Assembly: GCA_020638555.1 (NCBI GenBank)
Contig: JACKII010000005.1
Span: 1-64,000 of the forward strand
Length of the DNA stretch: 64,000 nucleotides
DNA from: Alphaproteobacteria bacterium
Lineage (GTDB): Bacteria; Pseudomonadota; Alphaproteobacteria; Bin95
Direction of reading: 5' to 3'
The translations under genes and the position numbers were made by a program. The notes beneath the pieces are model-generated. The model did no database searches, was not told the DNA's origin, and saw nothing but the letters and a program-made list of their open reading frames with translations. Below, in pieces: positions 1 to 11,313 of the stretch (within the stretch, counting starts at the first letter, position 1; the number at the start of each line of letters is the position of its first letter).

Positions 1-30
1 CAGTTGCTCTACCGACTGAGCTACGGGCCC
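1..30 (-). tRNA. tRNA 5' part, probably tRNA-Lys, cut by the window edge
   Basis: Read on the minus strand this begins GGGCCCG TA GCTC AGTCGGTA GAGC A ACTG, which is an acceptor strand, a D-stem and D-loop, and the first bases of an anticodon stem. The anticodon lies outside the window. The D-arm followed by ACTG resembles alphaproteobacterial tRNA-Lys, but this is an inference from the first 30 bases only. Confidence 0.55.
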
Positions 31-116
31 GTGTCCAGGGGAGCCGCGACCATACTCAGAATGGCCGCGGGGTCAATGGCGGATGCAACCGCCGCGACGC
101 TCTAACCGGCGCCGGG

Positions 117-953
117 CTAGGTCAGCAGTTTCGCGTACCGGTCCAAGAGCTTCAGCACCTCGTCGCGGGACGTGTCGGGGATTTCCAGCAGCGCGCGGTG
201 AACGCCGTGCTGGCGATAGCTGTCCAACGCGGCCTGCTCCGCCGGCGCACGGAACACGGTGACCGAGAGCGTGCTCATGTCCCGCCCGGCGGCGTCGGCG
301 TGGCGGCGCAGGCGTTGCATGGCGTCGTGCGGGTCGAAATTCGCACCCGCGCGCGGGAACCAGCCGTCGCAGAACTCCACCACCCGGCGCAGCGTGTAGT
401 CGGTCTCGCCGCCCAGCAGGATCGGCGGGTGCGGCGCCTGCACCGGCTTCGGATAGCTCCAGATGTTCTCGAAATTCACAAAGTCGCCGGCAAAACTCGC
501 CTCCTCCCGGGTCCAGAGTTCCTTCATCGCCAGGACTTTCTCGCGCAGCATGGCGAAGCGGGTTTTGTGGGTGGCGCCGTGATTCTCCATCTCCTCCACA
601 TTCCAGCCGCCGCCGATGCCGAAGACGAACCGGCCGCCCGAAAGCATGTCGAGCGAGGCGATGCCCTTGGCCAGCACGATCGGATCGTGCTGCGGCACCA
701 GGCAGATGCCGGTGCCGATGGTGAGGTTCTCCGTCGCCGCCGCGGCGAAGGCGAGCGAGACCAGCGGGTCGTGGGTGTGGACGTATTTCCGCGGCAGGTC
801 GCCGCCGCCCGGAAAGGGCGATTGGCGGCTGGCGGGAATGTGGGTGTGCTCCGGCACGAACAGGGCGTCGAAGCCCCGCTCTTCCATCGCCGTCGCCAGT
901 TCGACGATGTCGATATTGTAGTCGGTGGCGAACATGAAGGCGCCGATTTCCAT
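117..953 (-). CDS. LLM-class flavin (F420- or FMN-dependent) oxidoreductase
   Basis: A 278-residue luciferase-like monooxygenase fold protein. The family motifs are visible: TIGTGICLVPQHDP at about 78-91 and LSGGRFVFGIGGGWN at about 104-118, the phosphate-binding part of the TIM barrel. Its length and motifs match the F420-dependent LLM branch, which oxidises or desaturates small organic substrates; the cofactor and substrate cannot be read from sequence. The start has AAGGAG about 7 bases upstream. It is the last gene of a minus-strand operon, 39 bases after the acyl-CoA ligase, so it probably acts on the same compound as the ligase and the amidohydrolase. Confidence 0.85.
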   Translation of the reverse strand: MEIGAFMFATDYNIDIVELATAMEERGFDALFVPEHTHIPASRQSPFPGGGDLPRKYVHTHDPLVSLAFAAAATENLTIGTGICLVPQHDPIVLAKGIASLDMLSGGRFVFGIGGGWNVEEMENHGATHKTRFAMLREKVLAMKELWTREEASFAGDFVNFENIWSYPKPVQAPHPPILLGGETDYTLRRVVEFCDGWFPRAGANFDPHDAMQRLRRHADAAGRDMSTLSVTVFRAPAEQAALDSYRQHGVHRALLEIPDTSRDEVLKLLDRYAKLLT

Positions 954-992
954 GGGCAGGACTCCTTTCGGGCTCCGGAGCGGCCGCGCGGC

Positions 993-2519
993 CTACTCCC
1001 GCGGCAGCAGGTGTTTGGTGATCTTGCCGGTGGCGTTGTGCGGCAGTTCGTCGATGAAGCGGACGCTTTTCGGCGCCTTGTAATGGGCCAGGTTTTCGCG
1101 GCAATGGGCGATCACCCGGTCCTCGGTCAGGCCGGCGCCGGCCTCCTGCACGATGAAGGCGCGGCCGACCTCGCCCCAGCGCGGGTCGGGCACGCCGACC
1201 ACGGCGCATTCGGCGACGCCGTTCAGGCGGTAGAGCGCGTCCTCCACCTCCAGCGGGTACACGTTCTCGCCGCCGGAGATGTACATGTCCTTCCAGCGAT
1301 CGACGATGTAGTAATAGCCGTCCTCGTCGACGCGCGCCGCGTCGCCGGTGCGGAACCAGCCGCCGGGCAGGAAGGCCTGGGCCGTCGCCTCCGGCATCTG
1401 CCAATAGCCGCTGGTGACGGTGGGCCCGCGGATCAGCAATTCGCCGACCGCGCCGGGCGGCAGGTCGTTGCCGTCCTCGTCGGCGATCTTGCAGTCCACG
1501 TGCAGGGCCGGCAGGCCGCAGGAGCCGATTTTCTCCAGCGCCCTGTGCTTGGGAATGATCGTGCCGATGGACGAGGTCTCGGTCATGCCCCAGGCGTGCT
1601 CGAACAGCACGCCCTTCTTGGCGTAGGTTTCCAGCAGGGCCGTGGATGGGGCGGCGCCGCCGACGCCGACGCTTTGCAGATGGTCCAGCTTCGCCTCGCG
1701 GAAGGCCGGCAACTGGCTGATGAACAGGAAGTTGGTCGGCACGCCCAGGCAGTGGGTCATGGCGTCGGCGCTGCGGTCCGTCATCAGGCCCAGCATCTTT
1801 TCCGCGTCGAACTCGTGCATGATGGTGTTGTTGCCGCCGGCATGCAGGATCGGGCTCAGATAGACGCAGACGCCGCCCACATGGAACAGCGGCAGCACGC
1901 AAAGGCCATGGCTGCGGTTGGTGATGCCGGTCGCGACGGCGCAGTTGACCGCGTTGAACAATTGCATGCCATAGGTGATCTGCGCGCCCTTCGGCCGGCC
2001 CGTGGTGCCGCTGGTGTAGAGCAGCACCCACGGATCGTCGAAGCCGTGCTCCACCGCCGGCAGAGAACCCGCGGCGGCGTTCAGGCCGCTTTCATACGGG
2101 CTGGGCCGGCCGTCGTCGACGCCGACCAGCGCCACCTCCCCCTGAAGCTGGGCCGCGGCCGCGGCGGCGTTCTCGGCGAACTCCGCGGTGTGCACCAGGG
2201 CCTTGGGCTGGCAGTCCCCCAGAATGTAGACGATTTCCGGCACGGCCAGGCGCCAGTTCATCGGCACGCAGATCGCCCCCAGCCGCCAGCAGGCGAACAA
2301 AACCTCGACCACGTCGGAGGAATTGTGCATCAGCAGCGCCACCCGGTCGCCCGGGCCGACGCCGCAGTGCCGGTGCAGGAACAGGGCGCAGCGGTCGAGC
2401 CGTTCGTGCATGTCCCGATAGGTGTAGCGGCGGCCGGACAGGAGATCGTTCAGCGCCGGCGCGTCCGGCTGGGCGGTCGCGTGCTTGGCAATCCAGTCGA
2501 AGGCTTGAATGCTGCTCAC
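993..2519 (-). CDS. Class I adenylate-forming acyl-CoA ligase (fatty/aryl acid type)
   Basis: A 508-residue AMP-binding enzyme that should activate a carboxylic acid to its CoA thioester through an acyl-adenylate. Visible motifs are the P-loop-like LLYTSGTTGRPKG at 166-178, GMTETS (A5) at 311-316, TGD (A7) at 391-393, the hinge region DRWKDMYISGGENVYP (A8) at about 407-422, and the catalytic lysine K499 in NATGKI. The GTG start at 2519 overlaps the stop of the upstream amidohydrolase as GTGA, so translation is probably coupled. Longer in-frame extensions only run antisense-like through the amidohydrolase. The substrate is unknown. Confidence 0.88.
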   Translation of the reverse strand: MSSIQAFDWIAKHATAQPDAPALNDLLSGRRYTYRDMHERLDRCALFLHRHCGVGPGDRVALLMHNSSDVVEVLFACWRLGAICVPMNWRLAVPEIVYILGDCQPKALVHTAEFAENAAAAAAQLQGEVALVGVDDGRPSPYESGLNAAAGSLPAVEHGFDDPWVLLYTSGTTGRPKGAQITYGMQLFNAVNCAVATGITNRSHGLCVLPLFHVGGVCVYLSPILHAGGNNTIMHEFDAEKMLGLMTDRSADAMTHCLGVPTNFLFISQLPAFREAKLDHLQSVGVGGAAPSTALLETYAKKGVLFEHAWGMTETSSIGTIIPKHRALEKIGSCGLPALHVDCKIADEDGNDLPPGAVGELLIRGPTVTSGYWQMPEATAQAFLPGGWFRTGDAARVDEDGYYYIVDRWKDMYISGGENVYPLEVEDALYRLNGVAECAVVGVPDPRWGEVGRAFIVQEAGAGLTEDRVIAHCRENLAHYKAPKSVRFIDELPHNATGKITKHLLPRE

Positions 2520-3568
2520 CGGCCCAGGGTCTCCAGCCCGTAGAATGTGGCGGCGGCGTCGTGGAACAGCCAGCGCTTCTCTTCGGCGCTGGCGCCGCTC
2601 GCGACGCGCTTGAAGGCGTTCCAGTAGGTGCGATAGCTGCCGGAGACCTTGTCCACCGGGAAATTGCTCTCGAACATGCTGCGCTTCGGCCCGAACGCCT
2701 CGATGCAGGTTTCCATATACGGCCGCCAGACCTCGGCCAGCCGCTCGGACGAGGGCGGTTCCGGCAGGTCGTGGAAGCCGTGGCCGTTCACCTTCATGCC
2801 GATGCCGCCGACCTTGACATAGACATTCTCGGAGGCCGCGGCGATGGCGCGGATATCCTTCTGCCACTGGGCGAAATAGGCGTCCTGCTTGCCGGCATAG
2901 GGGCCGATGCCCAGCGGACCGCCGCAATGGTCCAGCACGATTTTGGCGTCGGGGAAGGCCGCGGCCAGCGCGGCCACCTCCGGCAATTGCGGGTGATAGA
3001 GCCAGGCGTCGAAGGTCAGCCCCATGCGCTGCAACACGCCGAAGCCCTCGCGGAACTTGGCGTCCAGGTAGAGGCCCCGCGGCGGGTTGGTGTGGCCGTT
3101 GTGAATCTCGTCGTGCGCGTCCCAGGCGGCGGAATGGCGGACGCCGCGGAAGCGGCCATTGCCGGCGGCGACATGGGCCTGCAACACCTCCTCGACCGCC
3201 GCGCCCTGGTTCAGCAGCGCGCAGCCGACAATGGCCGAGCAGGGCCGGCTCGCGCCATAGCGGCCGCTGGCGGCCATGGCCGCTGTGCCGTTGACGAACT
3301 CGGTCTCGCCCACCAGGCGCAGGTTTTCCGGCCCGTCGGCGCGATAGAAGGCCGTGCATTCGATGAACACGGTCGAGCGCACATTGTGGCCGTCGCCGAT
3401 ATCCGCCAGCAACTGGTCGAGCAGATAGCGGTGCGCCGGAAAATCCCAGAGATGGTGGTGCGGGTCGCAGATCGGCAGATCCGGCTCCAGCACCTCCTCG
3501 GCCCGCCTGGCGAGCCATTCCTCGTTGACGCCGGCGCGGCTGGCGACGGTGCTGGTGCTGCTACTCAT
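2516..3568 (-). CDS. Amidohydrolase 2 family metal-dependent hydrolase
   Basis: A 350-residue TIM-barrel hydrolase of the amidohydrolase-2 family (relatives include 2-pyrone-4,6-dicarboxylate lactonase and decarboxylases). The diagnostic N-terminal metal motif is at 35-42 (DPHHHLWD), with later conserved stretches such as LDHCGGP and ESNFPVD. The ATG at 3568 is preferred to an upstream in-frame ATG because GAGGA lies about 9 bases before it and the extension looks non-coding. It is the first gene of the operon with the ligase and the LLM oxidoreductase. It probably opens a lactone or decarboxylates a ring-derived acid, but the substrate is not determinable. Confidence 0.85.
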   Translation of the reverse strand: MSSSTSTVASRAGVNEEWLARRAEEVLEPDLPICDPHHHLWDFPAHRYLLDQLLADIGDGHNVRSTVFIECTAFYRADGPENLRLVGETEFVNGTAAMAASGRYGASRPCSAIVGCALLNQGAAVEEVLQAHVAAGNGRFRGVRHSAAWDAHDEIHNGHTNPPRGLYLDAKFREGFGVLQRMGLTFDAWLYHPQLPEVAALAAAFPDAKIVLDHCGGPLGIGPYAGKQDAYFAQWQKDIRAIAAASENVYVKVGGIGMKVNGHGFHDLPEPPSSERLAEVWRPYMETCIEAFGPKRSMFESNFPVDKVSGSYRTYWNAFKRVASGASAEEKRWLFHDAAATFYGLETLGR

Positions 3569-3758
3569 GGTGGGCGTTCCTCGGTTTCGGATCGGAGGCC
3601 TTGCCAGGCAGGCCCCTGTTGCCGCCAACTATGCCAAGCCATCGGGCGCTCGCCAAGGGCGACCGGCCCCAGCGGGCGCGCCCGGGACGAACGCTTGGCC
3701 GATGGCGATGCCTGGCCTAGGCTTTCGGCGTCTCCCCTTCCCCGTCAGGTGGCCGCTC

Positions 3759-4655
3759 ATGTCCGACGTTCAAAGGCAATCCCGCTACGCCTATTCCTCC
3801 ATCGATTCCCGCAAGACCTACGAGTGGCCGAACGGCACGCGGCTCGCGGTCTATATCGCCAACAATGTGGAAGTGTTCCGCTATGGCGAGGGCAAGGGAG
3901 CGGCCATCGCCCCGCCGGACCAGGCGGTGAGCGACTCGGTCTATTCCTGGCGCGATTACGGCAACCGCGTCGGCTTCTGGACCATGCTGGACGCGCTCGA
4001 CCGCTATGACATGCCGGCGGAGGTCCAGCTCAACACCGCCATTTACGAGGAATGCCCGGACATTCCGAAGCGCCACCGCGACCGCGGCGACGAATTCCTG
4101 GGCCACGGCCACACCAATTCCGACGAACAGGGCAAGCTCTCGGAAGCCGACGAACGCGCCTTCATCCGCTCCTGCACCGACATCATCGCCGAGCATGAGG
4201 GCCAGCGGCCGACCGGCTGGATGAGCCCCTGGCTGTCCAACTCGCCGGTGACGCTCGATCTGTTGCAAGAGGAAGGCTATCTCTACCACATGGACTGGAC
4301 CATGGACGACCAGCCGATCTGGATGGCGACCCGCGGCGGCCGGATCCTGTCCATGCCCTATCCGATCGAGTGCAACGACAACCGGGGCATTGTCTGGTTC
4401 CGCTACACCTCGGACGAGTTCGCGCAGATGCTGATCGACCAGTTCGACGAGATGCTGGAACAGTCGGCGAAATACCCGCTCGTCTGTCCGATCAGCCTGC
4501 ACCCGTTCGTGGTCGGCCGCCCCTACCGGCTGCGCGCGCTGAAGCGCGTCTTCGCCCATATCGACAGGCACCGGGACAAAATCTGGCTGACCCGACCCGG
4601 CGAGATCGCCAGGCATATCGCCAGCCTGCCGGCGGGGATCGTGCCGGGAAGCTGA
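3759..4655 (+). CDS. Polysaccharide deacetylase family protein (NodB-like, PuuE-type)
   Basis: A 298-residue carbohydrate esterase 4 type (NodB-homology) protein. It opens with SDVQRQSRYAYSSI, then has TYEWPNGTRLAVYIANNVE, a conserved region with GHGHTNSDEQ (metal-binding histidines) and a C-terminal ISLHPFVVGRPYR segment. This subgroup, often annotated as allantoinase/PuuE-like, lacks a signal peptide and probably acts on a C-N bond in the cytoplasm rather than on a cell-wall sugar. I chose the ATG at 3759 because upstream in-frame codons lie in the intergenic region shared with the divergent amidohydrolase. The substrate is unknown. Confidence 0.82.
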   Translation: MSDVQRQSRYAYSSIDSRKTYEWPNGTRLAVYIANNVEVFRYGEGKGAAIAPPDQAVSDSVYSWRDYGNRVGFWTMLDALDRYDMPAEVQLNTAIYEECPDIPKRHRDRGDEFLGHGHTNSDEQGKLSEADERAFIRSCTDIIAEHEGQRPTGWMSPWLSNSPVTLDLLQEEGYLYHMDWTMDDQPIWMATRGGRILSMPYPIECNDNRGIVWFRYTSDEFAQMLIDQFDEMLEQSAKYPLVCPISLHPFVVGRPYRLRALKRVFAHIDRHRDKIWLTRPGEIARHIASLPAGIVPGS

Positions 4656-4719
4656 GCCCTCACCCGGAAGTCCTGTCGCCTTTCGGGGCCAAATCGGTTA
4701 GGATTTGGGCTTTGTGACC

Positions 4720-5271
4720 ATGCCAAACCAGCCGGAGCCAAAGGCCATTTCCACCCCACTGTCCCCGAAGGAGCAGGAACGCTTCCACAACCTGTTGAAG
4801 CTGGCGGCCAACAGCCCCTATGAGGGCGAGCGGGCGGCGGCTTTGGCGGCGGCGGAGCGTCTGGTGGCCAAGCACGGCATGACGCTGGACGAGGCCGCGC
4901 GCGGCGATCCCGTCGATCCGGAACCGGAACCGACGCCGGCGGAGCAGCGCTGGCGCGCCTCGCAGCGGGAGGCCGCGAGCCGCTTCCGCGAGGCCGAACT
5001 GCGGCGCAAGGCCGACAAGGCCCGGTGGGAACAGGCCCGGCGCGACGCCCGCGCCCGCGGCCTGGACGAAGAGGCGGAGCCGGGCTCGCCACGCCCGCGG
5101 GCGTCCGCCTATGCGCCGCGCAGCCGCCGCCGCCGCAACCCGCTGGAGTTCGCGCGCACGCTGATCCTGGAGACGCGATTGTCGCTGCAGGACATCGCCG
5201 ACATCACCGATCTGGACATCTACCAGGTGGCTGGGCTGAAATTGAAGCTTCGCAACGCCGAAGCGGCGTAA
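4720..5271 (+). CDS. DUF2786 domain protein
   Basis: A 183-residue protein. The N-terminal segment from about residue 18 (KEQERFHNLLKLAANSPYEGE..., followed by AAERLVAKHGMTLDEAA) matches the DUF2786 signature seen in phage-related and bacterial proteins. A basic, charged middle follows, then a C-terminal helical segment (LEFARTLILETRLSLQDIADITDL) that looks like a helix-turn-helix. That suggests nucleic-acid binding, which is inference. GTG at 4714 is an alternative start, since AGGA at 4700-4703 is better spaced to it than to the ATG. It stands alone between the deacetylase and the CinA-like gene. Function unknown. Confidence 0.7.
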   Translation: MPNQPEPKAISTPLSPKEQERFHNLLKLAANSPYEGERAAALAAAERLVAKHGMTLDEAARGDPVDPEPEPTPAEQRWRASQREAASRFREAELRRKADKARWEQARRDARARGLDEEAEPGSPRPRASAYAPRSRRRRNPLEFARTLILETRLSLQDIADITDLDIYQVAGLKLKLRNAEAA

Positions 5272-5302
5272 GCACCCGGCTCTCCCCCGAAAGGATGCCC
5301 CC

Positions 5303-5803
5303 ATGGCCGACTGGAACGACCTGACCCGTCTGGCTGCCGAGATCGGCGGCAAGTTGAAAACCCGCGGCGAGACCCTCGCCGTCTCCGAAACCTCCTCCGG
5401 CGGCCTGGTCTCGGCCGCGCTGCTCAGCATTGGCGGCGCCAGCGCCTATATGCGCGGCGGCGCCGTGCCCTATTCGCAGTGGAGCCGCGAGGGCCTGCTG
5501 GGCATCGACCGCGCCGATATGGCGGAAATGGGCATCCGCTCCTCGTCCGAGCCCTATGCCGCCCTGCTGGCCAAGACCGTGCGCGCCAAGGTCGACACCG
5601 ACTGGGGTCTGGCCGAGACCGGGGCGGCGGGGCCGACCGGCAATCGCTATGGCGATGCCGCCGGCCACACCTGCGTCGCCATCGCCGGCGCGGTCAGCGT
5701 GGCACGCACGCTGGAAACCGCCGACGGCGACCGCGAGGCGAACATGTTCCGCTTCGCCGTCGAGGCCATGACCCTGCTGAACGAGGCACTGGACACGCTC
5801 TGA
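5303..5803 (+). CDS. CinA-like (nicotinamide-nucleotide amidohydrolase fold) protein with altered active site
   Basis: A 166-residue stand-alone CinA C-terminal domain protein. Authentic PncC/CinA enzymes deamidate NMN and carry a TAESCTGG motif. Here the equivalent is SETSSGG at about 28-34, so the usual AES serine becomes threonine, and the following conserved lysine region reads YSQWSREGLLG with no lysine. The later TGAAGPTGNRYGD loop is retained (usually SGIAGPTGG). The fold is well supported, but NMN amidohydrolase activity is doubtful. A GAAAGGATG stretch lies upstream of the ATG. Confidence 0.75.
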   Translation: MADWNDLTRLAAEIGGKLKTRGETLAVSETSSGGLVSAALLSIGGASAYMRGGAVPYSQWSREGLLGIDRADMAEMGIRSSSEPYAALLAKTVRAKVDTDWGLAETGAAGPTGNRYGDAAGHTCVAIAGAVSVARTLETADGDREANMFRFAVEAMTLLNEALDTL

Positions 5804-5873
5804 GCCGCCATGCCACCGGCCCTCGCGCCCGGCCGCTTCTCCGGGCGGGCGCTGCGGCGGGCCGGGCGGGGGC

Positions 5874-6374
5874 TCAATGAATGTTGACGATGCCGAACAT
5901 GTAGGCGAACGCCGCCAGCCCGCCCAGCACGACCGCATGCGGCAGCAACCCGCTGAGCTTGCCGGCGACATTGGTGTTGATCCTGGCCCTCGCCCGCAGC
6001 CTCGCCAGTTCCGCCGGCTGGCCGGCGGCGAGGTCGCGGGCGATGGCGGGCAGTTCGGCGGCCGCCCAGGCCCGGAAAGCGGGGTCCGCGTCCTCCCAAT
6101 GGACCGAGGCCCGGTCCTGGCTCGCGGGCAGGTGCAGGGCCAGGCGGGCCACCGGCGTCGCGGTATCGGTCGGGTCGACCGGCCGGGCATAGACCACCAG
6201 GCTCCAGTCGCCGCCCTCCGAATCGGGCTGCCATATGACCAGACATTCGCGCCGCTCGTCCAGCGGTCGGCGGTGCGGCGGCGCGATGGCCCGATCGGCC
6301 GGATCGATGGCGCCGAGCGGCGCCAGCGCGGCCAGAAGGGCGGGATCGGAAGGGGACGCAGAAGGGCTGGTCAT
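5874..6374 (-). CDS. Hypothetical protein with a C-terminal membrane helix
   Basis: A 166-residue protein I do not recognise. The first roughly 130 residues are soluble and mixed-charge (includes ECLVIWQPDSEGGDWSLVVYA and a leucine/arginine-rich helix ELARLRARARINTN). The last 25 or so residues (KLSGLLPHAVVLGGLAAFAYMFG) form one hydrophobic segment, giving a tail-anchored topology. An AAGGA stretch lies about 10 bases before the ATG. It is convergent with the CinA-like gene and divergent from the GT9 gene. A conserved tail-anchored protein is the most that can be said. Confidence 0.6.
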   Translation of the reverse strand: MTSPSASPSDPALLAALAPLGAIDPADRAIAPPHRRPLDERRECLVIWQPDSEGGDWSLVVYARPVDPTDTATPVARLALHLPASQDRASVHWEDADPAFRAWAAAELPAIARDLAAGQPAELARLRARARINTNVAGKLSGLLPHAVVLGGLAAFAYMFGIVNIH

Positions 6375-6463
6375 GGCGAATTGTCCTTGAGGCAGCGCAT
6401 AGGGGCTTGGCCAGCGTCTCGTTGCTGCTATAGAGGCGCCTCGCCGTCATCGCCACCATTTTC

Positions 6464-7435
6464 GTGCCTGTTCCGTTGCCTCAGCCAAGCCGCGCCCTCC
6501 TCATCACCGCCAACCGCCTGGGCGACGCCGTTCTGACCACGGGCGCCGTGCCCTATCTGGCGGAGCGCTATCCGGGCGTGGCCCTGACCGTGGCCTGCGG
6601 CGCCCTGCCGGCGCCGCTGTTCGCGGCCATGCCCGAAGTGGCGGAGGTGTGGCCGATCCGCAAGCTGCCGCGCGCCGGCCATTGGTGGAAGCTGTGGCGC
6701 CAGGCCGTCGGCCGCCGCTGGACCCATGTGGTGGACCTGCGCGGCTCGGCTTTTGCCTACACGGTCTGGAGCCGCCGGCGCACGGTGATGGGCCCGGACC
6801 GGGCCCTGCGCCACCGGGTGCTGCATCTGACCGAGACCCTGGGCGCTTCGGCGCCGCTGGCGCCGCGCCTCTGCTGGAGCGACGCCGACGCCGCGGAAGC
6901 CGGGCGGCGCCTGGGCGCGAACGGCCCCTGGCTCGCCATCGGCCCCACCGCCAACTGGGCCGGCAAGCAATGGCAGGCGGAGCGGTTCGGGGCCGTGGCC
7001 CGCGCCCTGGTCGCCCCCGACGGGCCGCTGGCCGGCGCCCGCATCCTGGTCGCCGGCGCCCCCGGCGAGGAAGCCATGGCCGAGCCGGTGTTCGCGGCGC
7101 TGCACGACCACCCGAGCGTGGCGGCATTCGGCTGGCCGCTGCCGGTGCTGGCCGCGGCCCTGGCCCGCGCCCGGCTCTATGTCGGCAACGATTCCGGCCT
7201 GATGCACATGGCCGCCGCCGTCGGCACGCCGACCGTCGGCCTGTTCGGCCCGTCGCGCCCGGAACTGTACGCGCCCTGGGGCGAGCACACCGCCGTGGTC
7301 CAAACCCGGACCACGTTCGACGAATTCGTCAACGCCCCCGGCTACAACCGCTTTACGACCGGCAGCCTGATGGGCGAAATCCCACCGGAGTCGGTGATCG
7401 CCGCCGCCCGCAAACTATTGGAGCCCTCGCCATGA
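6464..7435 (+). CDS. Glycosyltransferase family 9 (ADP-heptose:LPS heptosyltransferase-like)
   Basis: A 323-residue GT9 enzyme, expected at the cytoplasmic face of the inner membrane, where it adds heptose or another sugar to the lipopolysaccharide core. The N-terminal Rossmann start LLITANRLGDAVLTTGAVPYLAERYP and the C-terminal donor site YVGNDSGLMHMAAAVGTPTVGLFGPSRPE are typical. The GTG at 6464 is the only reasonable start before the conserved N-terminus. The stop overlaps the ATG of the following GT2 gene (ATGA), so the two are coupled and probably act on the same glycan. The acceptor and exact sugar are not determinable. Confidence 0.87.
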   Translation: MPVPLPQPSRALLITANRLGDAVLTTGAVPYLAERYPGVALTVACGALPAPLFAAMPEVAEVWPIRKLPRAGHWWKLWRQAVGRRWTHVVDLRGSAFAYTVWSRRRTVMGPDRALRHRVLHLTETLGASAPLAPRLCWSDADAAEAGRRLGANGPWLAIGPTANWAGKQWQAERFGAVARALVAPDGPLAGARILVAGAPGEEAMAEPVFAALHDHPSVAAFGWPLPVLAAALARARLYVGNDSGLMHMAAAVGTPTVGLFGPSRPELYAPWGEHTAVVQTRTTFDEFVNAPGYNRFTTGSLMGEIPPESVIAAARKLLEPSP

Positions 7436-8229
7436 CCGTTGCGGTTGTGCTGTGCGCCCACAACGAAGCGCACCAGATCGAAGCCTGCCTGGATGCCGCC
7501 CGGTGGGCCGATGAAATCGTCGTGGTCGCGGACCGCTGCACCGACGCCACCGTCGCCCTCGCCCGGCACTATACCGACACCATCGTCGAGGGCGCCTGGC
7601 CGAACCAGGGCGCCCGCCGCCATGCCGGCATCGACGCCGCCGCCAGCGACTGGATCCTGGAACTGGACGCCGACGAGCGCATCACGCCGGAACTGGGAGC
7701 CGAGATCCGGCGCCTCGTCGATGCGAATGCCGGTTTCGACTATGCGCTGATCCCGTTCGACAACTATGTGGGCAAAACCCTGGTGCGCTATGGCTGGGGC
7801 GGTTCGTTCGGCTCCAGCGGCGTGATGCGGCTGTTCCGCAAGGGCGCCAAGCAATGGGGCGTCGCCCGGTCCCACCCCGGCGTCACCTTCACCGGCAAGC
7901 GCGGGCCGGACTTGAAGGGGCGGATGATCCATTATGTCGACAAAGACATCACCGACATGATCCAGCGCCTGAACCGCTACACCACCAACCGCGCCCGCGA
8001 CATGCGCGAGCAGGGCCTGCAGGGCTCGATTCCCGGCGATGTGCGCCGCCTCTTCACCCGGTTTTTCAAGTGCTATGTGCAGCGCAAGGGCTATCGCGAG
8101 GGGCCGTACGGCTTGCTGATCGCCATCATGGCGGCGCTGTTCCCGCTGCTGTCCACGCTGAAAGCGCGGCTGGAGACCGGCGAACAGGGAGCGGTCACCG
8201 GCCCCGGCGAGATGCCGCCCCAGGGGTGA
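7432..8229 (+). CDS. Glycosyltransferase family 2 (WaaE/KdtX-like)
   Basis: A 265-residue GT-A fold transferase. It begins TVAVVLCAHNEAHQIEACLDAARWADEIVVVAD, has the metal-binding DXD-like LELDADERITPEL, and ends in a long amphipathic/hydrophobic tail (YGLLIAIMAALFPLLSTLKARL) suggesting membrane association. This arrangement matches lipopolysaccharide core beta-glycosyltransferases of the WaaE/KdtX type. The ATG at 7432 overlaps the GT9 stop. Together with GT9 it probably builds the LPS core; this is inference from family and pairing. Confidence 0.85.
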   Translation: MTVAVVLCAHNEAHQIEACLDAARWADEIVVVADRCTDATVALARHYTDTIVEGAWPNQGARRHAGIDAAASDWILELDADERITPELGAEIRRLVDANAGFDYALIPFDNYVGKTLVRYGWGGSFGSSGVMRLFRKGAKQWGVARSHPGVTFTGKRGPDLKGRMIHYVDKDITDMIQRLNRYTTNRARDMREQGLQGSIPGDVRRLFTRFFKCYVQRKGYREGPYGLLIAIMAALFPLLSTLKARLETGEQGAVTGPGEMPPQG

Positions 8230-8270
8230 CCCTCGGGGCCGAGCCGGCGGCTGCGAACCTTAGGCCGCAA

Positions 8271-8299
8271 TTGACTTTGGCCCCTCTGCCGCCTATCTC
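8271..8299 (+). promoter_or_regulatory. Candidate sigma-70 type promoter for secA
   Basis: TTGACT (8271-8276) and TATCTC (8294-8299) are separated by exactly 17 bases and lie about 125 bases before the secA ATG, in a non-coding gap. The -35 matches the consensus in five of six positions, and the -10 is weaker. Confidence 0.45.
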
Positions 8300-8422
8300 C
8301 CGAGCATCCGTTGTCGTGCCTGTCTGGCGCGCAAGCGGGGCTGCCGGGCTTTCTGCCCGTCCCGCCGGGCGTTGTCTTTGATCCCGCAGCCGCCACCCAT
8401 GCAATCAGCCACGAGGACCGCC

Positions 8423-11164
<2,742 letters not shown>

Positions 11165-11209
11165 CGCCGGAACCGGGCGCCCCGTCGCCCCCGTTCCGTC
11201 CGCTCGCCT

Positions 11210-11313
11210 AGAGCAGTTTCCGTTCGCCTTGGCTCACCGCATCAGCTCTAATCATTTGATTTTCCGCAATTATCCGAGTCGCACAGTGATCCCATTGTGC
11301 TTGAAATTGCTCT
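11210..11313. repeat. Inverted-end repeat element (AGAGCARTTTC termini) overlapping the soxG 3' end
   Basis: The ends are AGAGCAGTTTCC on the left and, reversed, AGAGCAATTTCAAGC on the right. The stretch is AT-richer than its surroundings. A diverged relative lies at 35590-35677: read in the same orientation the two share AGAGCAATTTCAAGC at one end and GGCGAACGGAAAC near the other. The element holds the soxG stop codon and about its last 13 codons. Confidence 0.6.

Noticed and set aside
198..2543. Long plus-strand frame opposite the LLM and acyl-CoA ligase genes
   Set aside because: High-GC mirror frame. The opposite strand carries recognisable motifs for two enzymes and the translation here is low-complexity H/R/A/Q-rich.
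5804..5873. Terminator hairpin between the CinA-like gene and the converging hypothetical gene
   Set aside because: CGCCCGG/CCGGGCG can pair, but there is no U-tract and GC-rich DNA often forms such stems by chance.
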